From assembly GCA_963969395.1 (NCBI GenBank), contig OZ017795.1, positions 32,221,063 through 32,285,062 of the forward strand: a stretch of 64,000 nt of DNA. Reading direction: 5' to 3'. The notes beneath the pieces are model-generated. The model searched no databases and was not told the origin of the DNA. It was given only the letters and a program-made list of their open reading frames with translations. Shown in pieces: positions 50,502 to 61,089 of the stretch. This stretch comes from Pseudoscleropodium purum. Lineage: Eukaryota > Streptophyta > Bryopsida > Hypnales > Brachytheciaceae. The first letter of the stretch is position 1, and every line of letters starts with the position of its first letter. The translations under genes were made by a program, and so were the position numbers.

Positions 50502-50734
50502 TTAACCCATAAACAACTTAGTGGACATTTTTCAGTTGATGAATCACAAAGAATCTCTCCATGCAAAACAAAAGTGCAACTATTCATCCTCCAATTTTTT
50601 GGAAAAAGGGAAGGTCTTCTACAATAGTTTGACTTCCAATGAGTGTGTTTTCATTTTTTTTTAATCCAAAAATGCACATGGTGCCAAGACAAATGATTTT
50701 CAATGTGACCAATCTATCGTTCAAGGGTTAACAT
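50502..50734. mobile_element. Foldback element copy B (half-length)
   Basis: Starts ttaaccc (50502) and ends gggttaa (50728-50734). It matches one arm of the full palindromes, including caactattcatcctccaat and tggacatttttcagttgatg, but lacks the second arm. Confidence 0.7.
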
Positions 50735-51769
50735 AACTTCACATATAGATTAGGGTGATTAACATACATCTTAAAAATCTCATGCAAAATTTTTAAGTTA
50801 TGAATTCAATAGAGCCTTGCAAAATTCTCAAAAAACTCACACTGGGCTTCTTAGTCTTTTAGAAGCAAAGAATATTATGTATAGAGCACCACTCTCCGAA
50901 TAACATTATCATCTAAACTACATATTTGTCATAGTAAGTATGAATACTAGACAAGTCAAGTGGTGCTTACATTGAGGCCAAATTTACATCTAATCCAAAG
51001 TTGAGAGGGCCAAATTTTTGAAGTTCTTGATTAGTTGAAATAAAAAAGTCTTTAGAAAATGGATTCACATAATGAAATGAGAGGTCGAGGGTCTTAAAGA
51101 AGGCCCAATGATAGGAAGTGCATTTTTTTTCCCATATAGCAACAAAAGTCTTCAAATTTTGAGACCTTGACATTACAGGATTTAGGGTCCTCATTGAACA
51201 AGTCTATTTAATTTTTTTAAATTAAATGCTTTTTTTCCATTTCATGCCTTCTTGATTGTTTACACCAATTCAAAGATCATGACCTCAAAATGAGGATTTT
51301 TCAATGGCAATTGAGGAGGCTTCGAGATGGAGACTTCTCAATTTTTTAGACCCCCTTGTTTTTTGGTATAAATCAGGCCTAAATGGATAGCTAGTCAAAC
51401 TTTGTCACAAAATAGCTTCAAAGGCAAGAGGTTAAAGTGGTCATTTAAAGTTTGCATCTTGTATTAATCTTCTAACCAAGCCGAGTAAATGTAAAAAATG
51501 GTCTCTATTTTGTGATTGCTTGGTATCTTCCATTGTTTACCTCTCTCATCTCATTTAGAGCTTTTGATTTCAAATTTGAATTCCACATTTCCATATTTTC
51601 TCCAAGGATAAAAATGCAAACTTCAAATGACCACTTTCATGTCCTATGCTTCAAAGCCACCTCTCCTTCGTTTTTTTGCATTGTTTTAGCATAATTGAGA
51701 GATTTTATTGCAAGATTCAATAACAAAGCGATGCCTCATCCTTCCTCCTCTCCTTTGGTCCAAAGTAAA
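50735..51769. other. AT-rich spacer, nothing recognised
   Basis: Non-coding AT-rich sequence. Some matched words on opposite strands (for example around 51020-51160 and 51540-51680: cctctcatctcattt, aaatgcaaacttcaaatgacc) hint at a further diverged inverted repeat. I cannot delimit it. Confidence 0.35.
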
Positions 51770-52209
51770 TTAACCCTTAACCTATAAATGACACTACTAA
51801 ATGACACAAAATTTCTCTATGCAGGATAGAAGTGTAACTATTCATCTTCCAAATTTTGTGTAAAAAGAGGAGATCTTCTATAGTAGTTTGACTTCTAATG
51901 AGTGCTTTGAATTTTTTTATAGCAATGATATACATGGTACTAAAAAGGATGATTTTTACAGGCACAAATCCATCATTTAACCCTTGAATGACAAATTGGT
52001 TACCACAAAAATCATCTATTTTGGTACAATATGAAGTTTTAGATTTTAAAAAAATGCAAAAGTACACACTGCCAGTCAAGCTCTTATAGAAGACCTTTCC
52101 TTTTTACACAAATTTTGGAGGTTGAATAATTACACTTTTGTCTTACATAGAGAGATTCTTTGTCATTCATCAACCGAAAAATGTCTGCCGCATTGTTTAT
52201 TGGTTAACT
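51770..52209. mobile_element. Foldback element copy C (full palindrome)
   Basis: Left arm 51770-51980 and right arm 51984-52209 are inverted around CCC at 51981-51983. The outer ends read ttaaccc and ggttaa. Paired blocks include cttctatagtagtttgac against its diverged complement near 52072-52091, and aactattcatcttccaaa against tttggaggttgaataatt. It is non-coding. A transcript across it would form a roughly 210-bp imperfect hairpin. Confidence 0.8.
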
Positions 52210-52239
52210 CCTAGAGGGCAAAACTACTTTTTTTTATAA

Positions 52240-53140
52240 CATAGCAATTTTAGGCAAATCACTATGAATGGAGTTTTATTTTTTTTTGCTCAAATTTTCA
52301 CACAACATGTGCCCATGGAGTAGGTTTGAGGTTCAATAATTTTCATAACTTTTGACTACATGGGTCAAAAATTATTGCATGATATGTAATTTTCAATGTT
52401 CGACGAGCAACCCAATAATTTCTTAAAAATCACTTTTTCCAAAAATAAAAATTTAAAATTGGTTTTCTAGATTTATATATATGTGTAAAGCTTTGAAACA
52501 TTCCATTTTGATTTACGAGATGAAAGTTATGAGGTGTTCTAGTTTGCGGGTAGTTATGGATTCCCTACTTGAAAATAAACTTTGGAGTCCTTTATTTAAC
52601 TCAATTTTTAATATTTTTTGAAAAAAATGAAAATATATGATATAGATTGTTTTTTACAACATTACCACATTTGGAATTGGAATTTTTCAATTTTATAATT
52701 AAACTCTTGACAATTTAGTGTCTTGAATCACTTTGTACTTCTTTCTACTTTCCTATTTTTTTCCTATATGTTGTGCAATTCTAAATAATCTAAAAACTTT
52801 TTAGCATGTAGCCAACTTGCCTTAAAGAATGAATCCAAAGAATAACCACCATTTTGGACATTTTTTCATACAAATGTGACCTTGTGAAGTGCAGCTGCCC
52901 ATGTTTTCACAAGGTCAAAAAAATGATTTTTGTCACTTCAAATGTTAATATTTTGCAATCTACATGGTGGAAAATTTTGAAATTTTTTTTACATATTTTC
53001 AAACTATTTTATTACAAAATCCTATAGTTAAATGTGCCTAAAAATGTTTTTCATCTAAAATTTGGTGCTTGTATCAAAATTGGCAGTTTAGAGTATTTTG
53101 TTGAAAACAAAGTCTCCAATCTTTAGGGATTAACCTTGTA
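52240..53140 (+). repeat. Dispersed AT-rich repeat family R, copy 2
   Basis: Ordered similarity to 61090-62000: a gtgaagcttt / gtaaagcttt block followed by gagatgaaagttatgag / aatgagaaagttaaagac and ttgcgggtag / ttcgggcaat. Further on come caatctayatggt and the closing tttagggattaac / tttaggggttaat. Both copies are non-coding. Confidence 0.6.
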
Positions 53141-53976
53141 AGGATGGGGCCCCCTTGACCAAGGTAGTCACCCAAATTCTCTGATTGTTGAACCACTAGG
53201 TGCATTATCTTTTTCTATAGTTAATAGTGAAGTCATCCATCAAACCATTTTGGTCCACAATGTCCTTACAAAATTAAGGGTTAAATGACGCTAAAGCCAA
53301 TATATGATATTTGGAGGGAAGAGGGGTCTATTTCACGTTCATTCTCCTCATTGTTTCCCCAGCTAGGAAAACATGTAGCACTATCAAAACTTTCTTTTTT
53401 AATGAATTTTTTTTTTTAAATGAAAAAAAAGAATTTTTTTATAGAAATGACATGGGACTCTCTCGACCATATTAGACTGTGTCATTGGCAACGTTCCCAA
53501 TGTTTTCAAAGCTGAGAAACACACAATCTTGTAAAGCCTTCAAATCTAATATAAGGTAAAAATGAAACAAAGAATACACCAATTGCTCAAATACTCAAAG
53601 CATTTTGATGACTAAGGTAACAAGCTCTGAATTTGCATAGGCTCTGAAATTGTCCACCCTATCCAAATCTACACAGCTTTTACATGTCACTATTTCATAG
53701 CCCTCAGCAATGTAGAAACAATGTACATTTTAAGGGGTGGACGATTTTAGAGCCCTATGCCACTTCAACTTCAAATTTTCGTAACTAATTTTAGAAAGCT
53801 CCAAAAAATATGAAACAGCTTGGGTTAGATGCAAATTCCTCTTGTCTTTCAATGAAAATTTTCTTAAAAATATTTCAAGACGTTTCACCTCTCCAAAATT
53901 TAGTTTCAGCTCGTAGGTGGGCAATTTCTGAACCTGTTACCTTACCTTACCTTGGTCAGGGGGCCGCTTCCCTCAC
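53137..53976. repeat. Candidate element bounded by GGCCCCCTTGACCAAGG inverted repeats
   Basis: The sequence ggcccccttgaccaagg (53147-53163) recurs in reverse complement with one difference near 53951-53965 (cttggtcagggggcc). A further similarity lies outside it (ttgtaaggatgg against cgcttccctcac). The ends are imperfect and no target duplication is clear. The interior includes repeat sequence at 53721-53925. Confidence 0.35.
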
Positions 53977-54628
53977 AGGGGTTTAAAAAACCCTCTAGTG
54001 GTCCGAACTGTCAAAACCTGTCAGTCAGACCAACGTCTTGAATGACGTATTACGTGACTAGACATACATTCATGTTTGCGTAATGAGTAACTTACGGAAT
54101 GGGTTGCCATGGAAAAGCCCCTTCGCAGAAAGCCCCTTTCACACAGGCAGCAGCAGCCACTCCCAAAGTCCCAGTGCACGTTGTCTGTCTTTGGACAGAG
54201 TGCCTGTCTGGATTTATTTGCTGGGGGTGAGTCAGCACACTACATCTAAAATCGCACAAATAAGGGGCACTTACTTTACACCTAGAGGTTGGGCCAATTT
54301 GTTGTGGAAGAGGCATGGAATCTTAACTTGTGATTGGATAAAAGGCTAAACTTTGTGCAATTGGCTTCAAGGAGAATGACATGGCTTTTAGGTGTAAAGC
54401 ATTCCTAAGCTTTGTAGCAAAACTGATATACTCTAGAAAACACTAGAAAAACCCCTGTGTAACTATCAACAAAAGTTGGGTGACATTTTCTATGAACTTT
54501 GTTGTAGTCAACGTAAAAAAAAGAAAATGTCAGCTAGCTTTTGTTGACAGTTACACATTTTTCTTCAAGTAAAATGAACAAATTTTTTGCACATTGGTGA
54601 ATCAGGCTACTATGAATCCAAATGCAAG

Positions 54629-54930
54629 TGGTTCCATAGAGTTGGGAAGCATTATGAATTAGTTATAAATTTTCAAGGAATGATGCAAGGTGTAGGAGGC
54701 TGAAAGTGTTATGTAATGTAGGTGATGCCCAAATCTATTTGATGTACATTTAAGAAATTATATTAGTATGGAGTAGTATCAAAACATATCATAGCAAGGA
54801 AGCTAAAATAAAAAAGTGTATCCAAAATCAACCACTTGTAAAGGCACTAGCTCCATAGGAAATAAAGATGCTTACTACCCAAAATAGCCCCCAACTCCAC
54901 CTTACACTTGTCCTTTTAATGCTATTGTAT
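54629..54930 (+). repeat. Dispersed repeat family T, copy 1
   Basis: Closely resembles the reverse complement of 63710-64000. Shared blocks include gaattagttataaattttcaa, atctatttgatgtacatt, caaccacttgtaaaggcac and aactccaccttacacttgtcc. It is non-coding. Confidence 0.7.
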
Positions 54931-56157
54931 TGCATATTAGTAAATTTTCAATTAACATAGACAAGAACCTTTTTAGAATCTTTAGATGTCAACTTTTTAA
55001 ATGTATTGGTGGCTAGTAAGGTAGTATTTGTTTTATGCAAAAATAAATATTCCATTCACAAATATAAAAAGACAAATTTGTAGAACTTGGAAGGAACTTT
55101 GTATTTAATTTAAGAAGTAGATGTGTCTATTTATCTTAAACTAAAAGCAACCAAAAAATTTAGGTTTTTACTATCAAAAATAGTTTTCTAGAAGTGGAAA
55201 AGTTGCCTACTTCAAAAAATTGTTGGCTAAGAATTTTAGTTCCCTTCTTTCAAACTTCTATACTTCCATACAAAACTCCAATTTTCTTAACAAAAGGGTT
55301 ATGCTAACCCTCGTAGCATTGGCAGATTTATGCAAAGATTGCTTATGACAACTTGAAATTGTTTGACAATGGAGACAAATCACCTGTAAAAACTATAGTG
55401 CTCACTATAATGGCCAAAATCTATATGTCAAAGTAGTAATATTAGAAGATTTTCAGCAAGTGCAGAGGGCTGTGAGTTCTCTGAATTGCCAACGTTGGGG
55501 GAACAACCTTGCAACTACTACTTGATGTGGCATGGCGACTGCCACATCACCAAATAAATTTATAAAATAAATTCTGCTTTTTTTTCCATTAAAATTTTTA
55601 AATTTAGAAAATAAAATTTCCAAAAAGACAAAACTAACAATGGGAACATCGGGAACAAGGTTAGGGAAATAGGCCTGAAACAACCCTCCCAACTCCCCCA
55701 AAATCCTCTAATGATCACCTCTCTTCTCAAAAAAAATTGTATCTTCAGACCTATCTCATTTTCTAAGTAAGGTCCTACTCAAATTTCTCCATAGTAGCTT
55801 TCAAAGCTAAATGCAAGGCTTCCTCCCTTCAGTTCAAAACAAACCAAAAAATATAGACTGGGATCAAGGAATTTTTTTTTAAAATTTTTTGCAAAGAAGC
55901 AATGCAAATTTTTACAGGAAATATATGATGAGATTCTCTTCTTTTTTTCATTGGACGAAATTGCTACATTACTATCACTATCAACTTTTGGGATAGTAGA
56001 TCATACTATTTTGGGATGAATCAATGATTTTCATCCATATATTGCACGTTTCATCCATTTCCATAGGTGTAAATACTCCGGTGAAGCTTGCTTTCTGCAC
56101 TGCCAAAAATAGGTGAAAAAAAAATCCCTGATCTGGATGTCAGAATTGCACTGTTGA
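54931..56157. other. AT-rich spacer downstream of CYP74 remnant
   Basis: No gene is seen. There are only diverged low-complexity runs and a slightly GC-richer patch near 55450-55540 without protein-like frames. Confidence 0.35.
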
Positions 56158-56400
56158 CTTTTTGAGCCGCAGCAACCGTTCTTCTCAAAACGCGGCTTCT
56201 GCGTCAAAACATGACTGAAAGCGTTCACCTGATCCTTTGCTATCGGAATTGAAGGCGAGAAGCTGATCATATACTTGAAGTGCAAGTAGGGTATCGAAGA
56301 TGCTCGCAAAAGCTTCGCCTTGGAGGTGAGAGCAGTGAAGGTAGAGCAGTGAAGGTAGAGCAGTTCGCCGCGTTTTTAGCGTGTAAATCCTTGTACCGCA
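56158..56400. pseudogene. Scrambled CYP74 remnant downstream of the intact gene
   Basis: 56318-56400 on the minus strand resembles the last codons of the intact CYP74 gene (56781-56865). It shares gtgagagcagtgaag, gccgcgttt, agcgtgtaa and tccttgtac, and has an internal duplication of gcagtgaaggtagag. 56251-56269 on the plus strand is a 19-base exact copy, in the opposite orientation, of 56982-57000 (coding EGEKLI). The fragments are too short and rearranged to encode anything. Confidence 0.7.
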
Positions 56401-56781
56401 AAATGCGAAATGCGAAAACGAGACACAATGCAAGTAATAAGCTTATCGAAATTTGTGACGACCATCGTTGTGATGGTACACATCAAAAGCGTAAAATCTC
56501 AACCATTTACAGAAATACATCACATATCTCGATCTCGTAAATCTCTACGAGGCAGCTAGCTTGTGTAACATAGTACTACAACAAACGAGTCCATCGCCAC
56601 AGCAGACAAACACTTCGTTTCTGTCGTAGCGGATGCGTAGCAACTCGGAACATGATCTCGACGCGGGGATCACCTATCTATACTAACGATCGATCGACGG
56701 AGCGAGATCGTTCTGGAGTACAACTGCACAGACTAGGCCAACATTTTTCAGCAAGTTGTCTGATTAAGAAGAGAGGGAGCT

Positions 56782-58254
56782 TCACGCCTTGGTGAGAGCA
56801 GTGAAGTAGAGCTTTGCCGCGTTTCCAGCTCCGTCGACCTCCAGCGTGTAATCCTTGTACTGCAAAAACATCTCCGCGACGAACGCCCTCGACATCATAA
56901 CCACCAAGTCCTTCCCCGGGCACTGCTTGTTGTGCACGGTGGGCTTCGAAGTCTCTGGCCCGTTCGACCAGAAGACGTACTTGATCAGCTTCTCGCCTTC
57001 AGGGCCTAGGAAGCGTCGGGGGAGGAATTGATCCGGGTTGTCGAAGATCTTCGGGTCGTGCATCACAATCGGTTGGTATCCATAGAGCATCTCGCCTTCC
57101 TTGACTTGGAACGAGTTCTCGTGATTTTCGATCAAAAAATCGGTTTTCGCTCGGGCGTATTGGTACGGCACGGGCGGCTTGAAGCGGAAGCTCTCGTACA
57201 CCACTGAATTCAGCAAGGGCATATTCTCAATGGCGCTGAGCGTGACTTTCCCGTCGGTGTCGGCCACGGCGGCTAGCACCTCCTCGTGAAGATCGTGCAT
57301 GAGGTCCTTCCCCGCGGCGCTGATGAAGGCAGTGAGCTCCGGGAAGAAGATGTTGAAGCCGCCGTAGCCGTTGAAGGACAAGAAGAAGACCAGGTTGGCT
57401 ATGGCGTCGTTGCGTTCGATTCCGCTTGCCTCCGCGAGGTCCAGCGCTTCCGTGGCGTACGTTTTCACGAATTTGTAAATCGCGTCGTATTTCCCTTTCA
57501 CGAGAATGGAAGGAATTGGGACCGTGTGAAACACGAGCTCCTCCACCGGGTGCGGGAGGCCTGTTTGTCCAGCTATGGGCGCCAGCTGCGGCAACGCCCA
57601 GAGGCTCGCCCCCGGGCCGCCGCCATCGCGCCCCAAGCTCGCCGGCCCTGGCGCGGCCGGATCGTGGTGACAAATTGCGCGGAACAAGAAATTGAAGCCA
57701 AATTGCTTAACCTCCCCCGACACGTCGGCTTTCTTCCCATCCGCGATGTCTTTCTCCCACAACACCATGGACTCGCCAATCGCCTTGTGAAACTCGGGTA
57801 AGAAGTTGCGCCCGTTCTTCGCGACGATGTCGAAGCACCATTGCTTGAGCTTCGTGTGCCGGTCCTCGCTGGGGTCTAAGTATGAGCAGACACGGTAGCC
57901 GCTGGTGAAGCTGAGATCCGGCATGTAAGTCCCCGTGAAGAGGTCCTTCTTCTCGCACTTCTCCACGTCGAAGAGAATCGGGAAGCTCTTCTGGTCCAGC
58001 ACGCAGATGACGCGGGAGTCTTTGGCGATTGTTGGGCCTGGAGGCATGTTGACGCGGAACACCGTGCTCTTGTACTTCTCAATCCGGCTCTCATAAAACT
58101 TCTGCTCGCCTTGGAACCAGAAGTAGTCCAGGCGATCCTTCACGGCGCCGTAATAGGGAACGCCATAGTCGCCCGGAATCGCACGCAACGGTAGCTTCGA
58201 AGGTGGCGTCGCTGCCATTGCGCCTCCTGCAGCTGCTCCCGACGGCGTGGCCAT
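56782..58254 (-). CDS. AOS: CYP74 family enzyme, probable allene oxide synthase, intronless
   Basis: CYP74 P450s rearrange fatty-acid hydroperoxides without oxygen or a reductase; allene oxide synthases feed OPDA and jasmonate-type oxylipins. This is one uninterrupted exon of 490 aa. The start at 58254 (MATPSGAAAGG) has a good context; an in-frame ATG at 58314 would add 20 unlikely residues. Hallmarks include PLRAIPGDYGVPYYGAVKDR near the N-terminus, FTGTYMP (the Phe typical of AOS rather than lyases), SYLDPSE and an I-helix-type NGYGG. Others are VVYESFRFKPPVPYQY, AGEMLYGYQP-like EGEMLYGYQP, WSNGPET and the haem loop NKQCPGKD with Cys445. No convincing transit peptide is present, unlike most flowering-plant AOS. 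A Pro/Gly/Ala-rich stretch near 57600-57660 looks like a lineage-specific loop. Base composition is far more GC-rich than the surroundings. AOS versus another CYP74 activity is inferred. Confidence 0.93.
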   Translation of the reverse strand: MATPSGAAAGGAMAATPPSKLPLRAIPGDYGVPYYGAVKDRLDYFWFQGEQKFYESRIEKYKSTVFRVNMPPGPTIAKDSRVICVLDQKSFPILFDVEKCEKKDLFTGTYMPDLSFTSGYRVCSYLDPSEDRHTKLKQWCFDIVAKNGRNFLPEFHKAIGESMVLWEKDIADGKKADVSGEVKQFGFNFLFRAICHHDPAAPGPASLGRDGGGPGASLWALPQLAPIAGQTGLPHPVEELVFHTVPIPSILVKGKYDAIYKFVKTYATEALDLAEASGIERNDAIANLVFFLSFNGYGGFNIFFPELTAFISAAGKDLMHDLHEEVLAAVADTDGKVTLSAIENMPLLNSVVYESFRFKPPVPYQYARAKTDFLIENHENSFQVKEGEMLYGYQPIVMHDPKIFDNPDQFLPRRFLGPEGEKLIKYVFWSNGPETSKPTVHNKQCPGKDLVVMMSRAFVAEMFLQYKDYTLEVDGAGNAAKLYFTALTKA

Positions 58255-58630
58255 GATCCCCCACAATTTCACAAGAGAAATTCCTCCTCCCCAATGCAAA
58301 GAAAAATCCCGCAATTCAAATTTCTAACAAATAAAGCCCCCAGCTAGCTAGCTACCCAATGCAGGAAACCAGATCCCGCAATTCGAGTGCTTCCCGCAAC
58401 CAATCAATCCTTCTCCCCCCAATGCAGAAAAATAGTCTCGCAATTCGAGTTTCCCCCCTGCAGCACACACCCGTCTCCTCCCTCCCAACACACACAATCG
58501 AGTGTGTATCTCCCGATTCGAAAACCCCCTCCCCAGTGCAGTGGAAAAAAAAAACCTCCCCTATGCAGCTGAAAACCCCCTTCCCCAATGCAACTGATTT
58601 CCTGATTCACAATCACGCACTTCCTAGGAA
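58255..58630 (-). promoter_or_regulatory. CYP74 leader with repeated CCAATGCA motif
   Basis: The 5' flank carries at least five copies of a cc(a/t)atgca-type motif: 58291, 58356, 58419, 58559 and 58585, plus ccagtgca near 58533. Several are followed by a gcaattcgag or gcaattcaaa block (58311, 58377, 58439). This is a diverged tandem array in leader or promoter sequence. A regulatory role is possible but not shown. Confidence 0.5.
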
Positions 58631-59297
58631 CAAACAAGCTCCAGGTGATGCAACACTACTAGTAGTGCCAGATTATTGCCAGAGTAAAAAAACGCGTTAG
58701 CTGTGTTATTAGAACGACCGAGACCCGGCGGCTACAACCAATCCAGCGAAGTCGGAAATGGGGGAGTTGCTATGGCACACGTTTTCCAGGCGCACAAGCA
58801 ACAGCACAAACGTCACGAAAAATTCAATTGCCTGGCATGTGCTTGCCACAGTCAGTAGTGCGGCATTCCGTAGGTTCATGGCGTAAATGACGCAGTGATT
58901 TCCACACTTTACGATTACGGTGAACCTATCCTGTGCTTGCCACTGTCGGAGCGCTCTTTTGTCTGTAGATAGCGTAATGACTCTGTGGTTTCCGAGTGCT
59001 ATACAGTCTACCTAGTCTGTCGTAGCCACTGTCAATCACAGCGGGACATTTTCTCTCATTTGCTTTAAAAAAAGTAAAAAATAAAAATCACAGCGGGACT
59101 CCGTATGTTCATGGTCTACTGGCACCGTCAACTACGAGCCCTGCGGTATTTCGTATGCCTACCCAGTAATTCTACAAACAGAAATACGATACACTAGAAA
59201 AAGTAGCTGCTTTTGCAACATTACAACCCCCCTTCCAAAACAAAACTTGGTATTTACTTCAGTTTCCTTGTTGGAACTAGATTTTAAACTCAATAGA
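58631..59297. other. Distal CYP74 upstream region with short repeats
   Basis: Composition is intermediate to about 59200. Short direct repeats occur: tgcttgccac (58847 and 58932) and aatcacagcggga (59034 and 59086). No gene is seen. Confidence 0.35.
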
Positions 59298-59535
59298 GTT
59301 AACCCTTAAACAATGGATTGGTCACTGCGGAAATTATTTTGTTTTGGTATTGTGTGAATTTTAGGAATTAAAAAAAAAATGCAAAAGCACTCATTGGAAA
59401 TCAAGCTACTATAGAAGACCTTTCCTTTTCACACAAAATTTGGAGGATGGATATTTTCACTCTTGTCTTGCATAAAGAGATTCTTTGTCATTCATCAACT
59501 GAAAAACATGTGTTATGTCGTTTATGGGTCAATCA
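59298..59535. mobile_element. Foldback element copy D (half-length)
   Basis: Starts gttaaccc (59298) and ends tttatgggtcaat. It matches the right arm of the full palindromes (gcaaaagcactcattggaa, tttggaggatgga, tcattcatcaactgaaaaa). The other arm is absent. Confidence 0.7.
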
Positions 59536-59569
59536 TAGAGTGAACCCCAGTTTATAAAAGGAGTTCTCA

Positions 59570-59800
59570 AAGGAAGGTTTAACTTAGAATAGTACAAAAG
59601 AAAACACACTCCAAACTCCAGTAGACTACTGTTGACCAAGGAGGTGCTTCAAGGAATTTCATCCTCTACGTTTTCTCAAACTTTAGCTCTTGGTCCTCCT
59701 GTTATGGTAGAACCATCCATTGCCAACCAAGGAAACCATCTCCAACCTACAAGGTGCACTATTTTCAACCAAGGCTCCAAAGTGAATGACTCTACATTTT
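59570..59800. repeat. Dispersed repeats: 24.8-kb family and truncated MITE end
   Basis: 59570-59705 resembles 24745-24870. 59704-59795 begins with tatggtagaaccatccat and, read in reverse, matches the right end of the intron 3 MITE (5160-5255), including ttggttgaaaatag. The second terminal repeat is missing, so this is a truncated copy. Confidence 0.6.
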
Positions 59801-59903
59801 GCAAACCGAAAATTCACCGCATTTTGCAAGACAAGTGGTGATGCTCTTCAAGATATGGATGGATTGGTACAAAGTGAAGGCACGTGCTGGAGTGGGTACT
59901 TAC

Positions 59904-60203
59904 CAGTTGCAGCTTTCGAGCAGTTATTGGCAGTGCTCCCTGAGAACGTAATCATGTCGTAATTGCACGGACAGCTTTCAATGGCTCGTGAATCCTGGGA
60001 CTGGACTACGCGCGGCTTGTACTTCATGCTATTGATATCGAACCTGCCTGCTGTCCGGCAAGTGGAGGGGGCGAAAGTCAGAGTTGCGCAGGCACTGTAA
60101 TGTAATGTGTTTTTTGAGAGCATCTCCACCGGGGCACAAGAGACTGTATTCTCCACGGCAAGAGGTTTGTCACAGCCGGGCTTCTCCTTTCTTTTACGGT
60201 CTC
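59904..60203 (-). CDS. Orphan Cys-rich exon (phase 1-1), gene unknown
   Basis: Minus-strand open segment of exactly 300 bases between an acceptor atagcag|GAGACC (60204/60203) and a strong donor CTG|GTAAGT (59904/59903). Both ends are in phase 1. It encodes about 100 residues with seven cysteines, among them CDKPLAVENTVSC, YSACATLTFAPSTC, ESCPCNYD and ANNCSKAAT, suggesting a disulfide-bonded secreted module. G+C is well above the flanks. I recognise no family and found no partner exons within several kilobases. It may be an exon of a gene with long introns or a stranded relic. Confidence 0.4.
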
Positions 60204-61089
60204 CTGCTATGTATGTGAGACTGGTGGGCAAAGTTCGCAAGGGGAGCTAGAACATTCAAGTGGGCAATTGCATTGACTTGTCGACCTGGTGGGTAGGGGA
60301 GAGATTGAGGAGGAATAGCACGTGTAATGATTCCCTTCAAAATAGACTAATTTTCATCAACAGGGTTGTTCATTGGTTTTAGTGAAACATGGAATCCTTC
60401 TTTTCTATTTACAAAGGTTGGCAAAATAATTGGTGTTCAGTTCTTGTCTTCTACTGCTTTTTGGCCCACCGATCTCACATGGCAGGAGGCCCTTAGTTCC
60501 ATCACTTGGAGGCTTCAGGTTTTCCCAATGCAAGATTGTCTAAAATTTGTTCGTCACACTTGAAGTTGCAGGGTTCCTTCATGTTTGACTTGCCCCCATA
60601 CAAAGCCCTCACAATTTAGAGACCGACTGGCCTATGGAGGACCAAGAGTTGCTAGATATTTGGTGGGAATTCTAGAAAGGAGAGGAGGCTCTTGGTAAAT
60701 GGGAAGAGGCAAGTTTTTGACTCTAGGAATATTAATTTTAACATTGGGGATGTGAACTTTTGGGTTGCATTTAGTTTGACAACAACTTCCAAAAATACAA
60801 GTCTTCCCTACTCACATAAAAAGTGAAAACATCATAGAACTCCATGAAGGCAATTTCGATTTTGGAAAACTCAAAAATTCATTTTTGATGAAGAAAAAAT
60901 ATGGAAGTTTGCAACTTTTATGTAGAGTTAAAATCAAAATAATTAATTTGAAGTTTTACTCTGAGATCACAATTGTTTTCAACAACTTCCATGATACTCT
61001 CACTTCTATGTGATTAGGAAGAAACTACATTTTAGGCTTAGCTTTGTCTTGTTGTCAAACTAAAAGCAACCAAAAAGATTTTGATTTTG
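60204..61089. other. Spacer, no gene recognised
   Basis: Composition falls from intermediate to AT-rich. A short plus-strand open frame at 60366-60563 is followed by stops and has no recognisable motif. It could be a retroelement scrap, but I cannot support that. Confidence 0.3.

Noticed and set aside
58255..58314. Upstream in-frame ATG giving a 510-residue CYP74
   Set aside because: The extra 20 residues overlap the repeated CCAATGCA leader array and do not resemble a transit peptide. The ATG at 58254 is the better start.
60366..60563. 65-codon plus-strand frame that might be a retroelement fragment
   Set aside because: No reverse transcriptase, integrase or protease motif could be identified.
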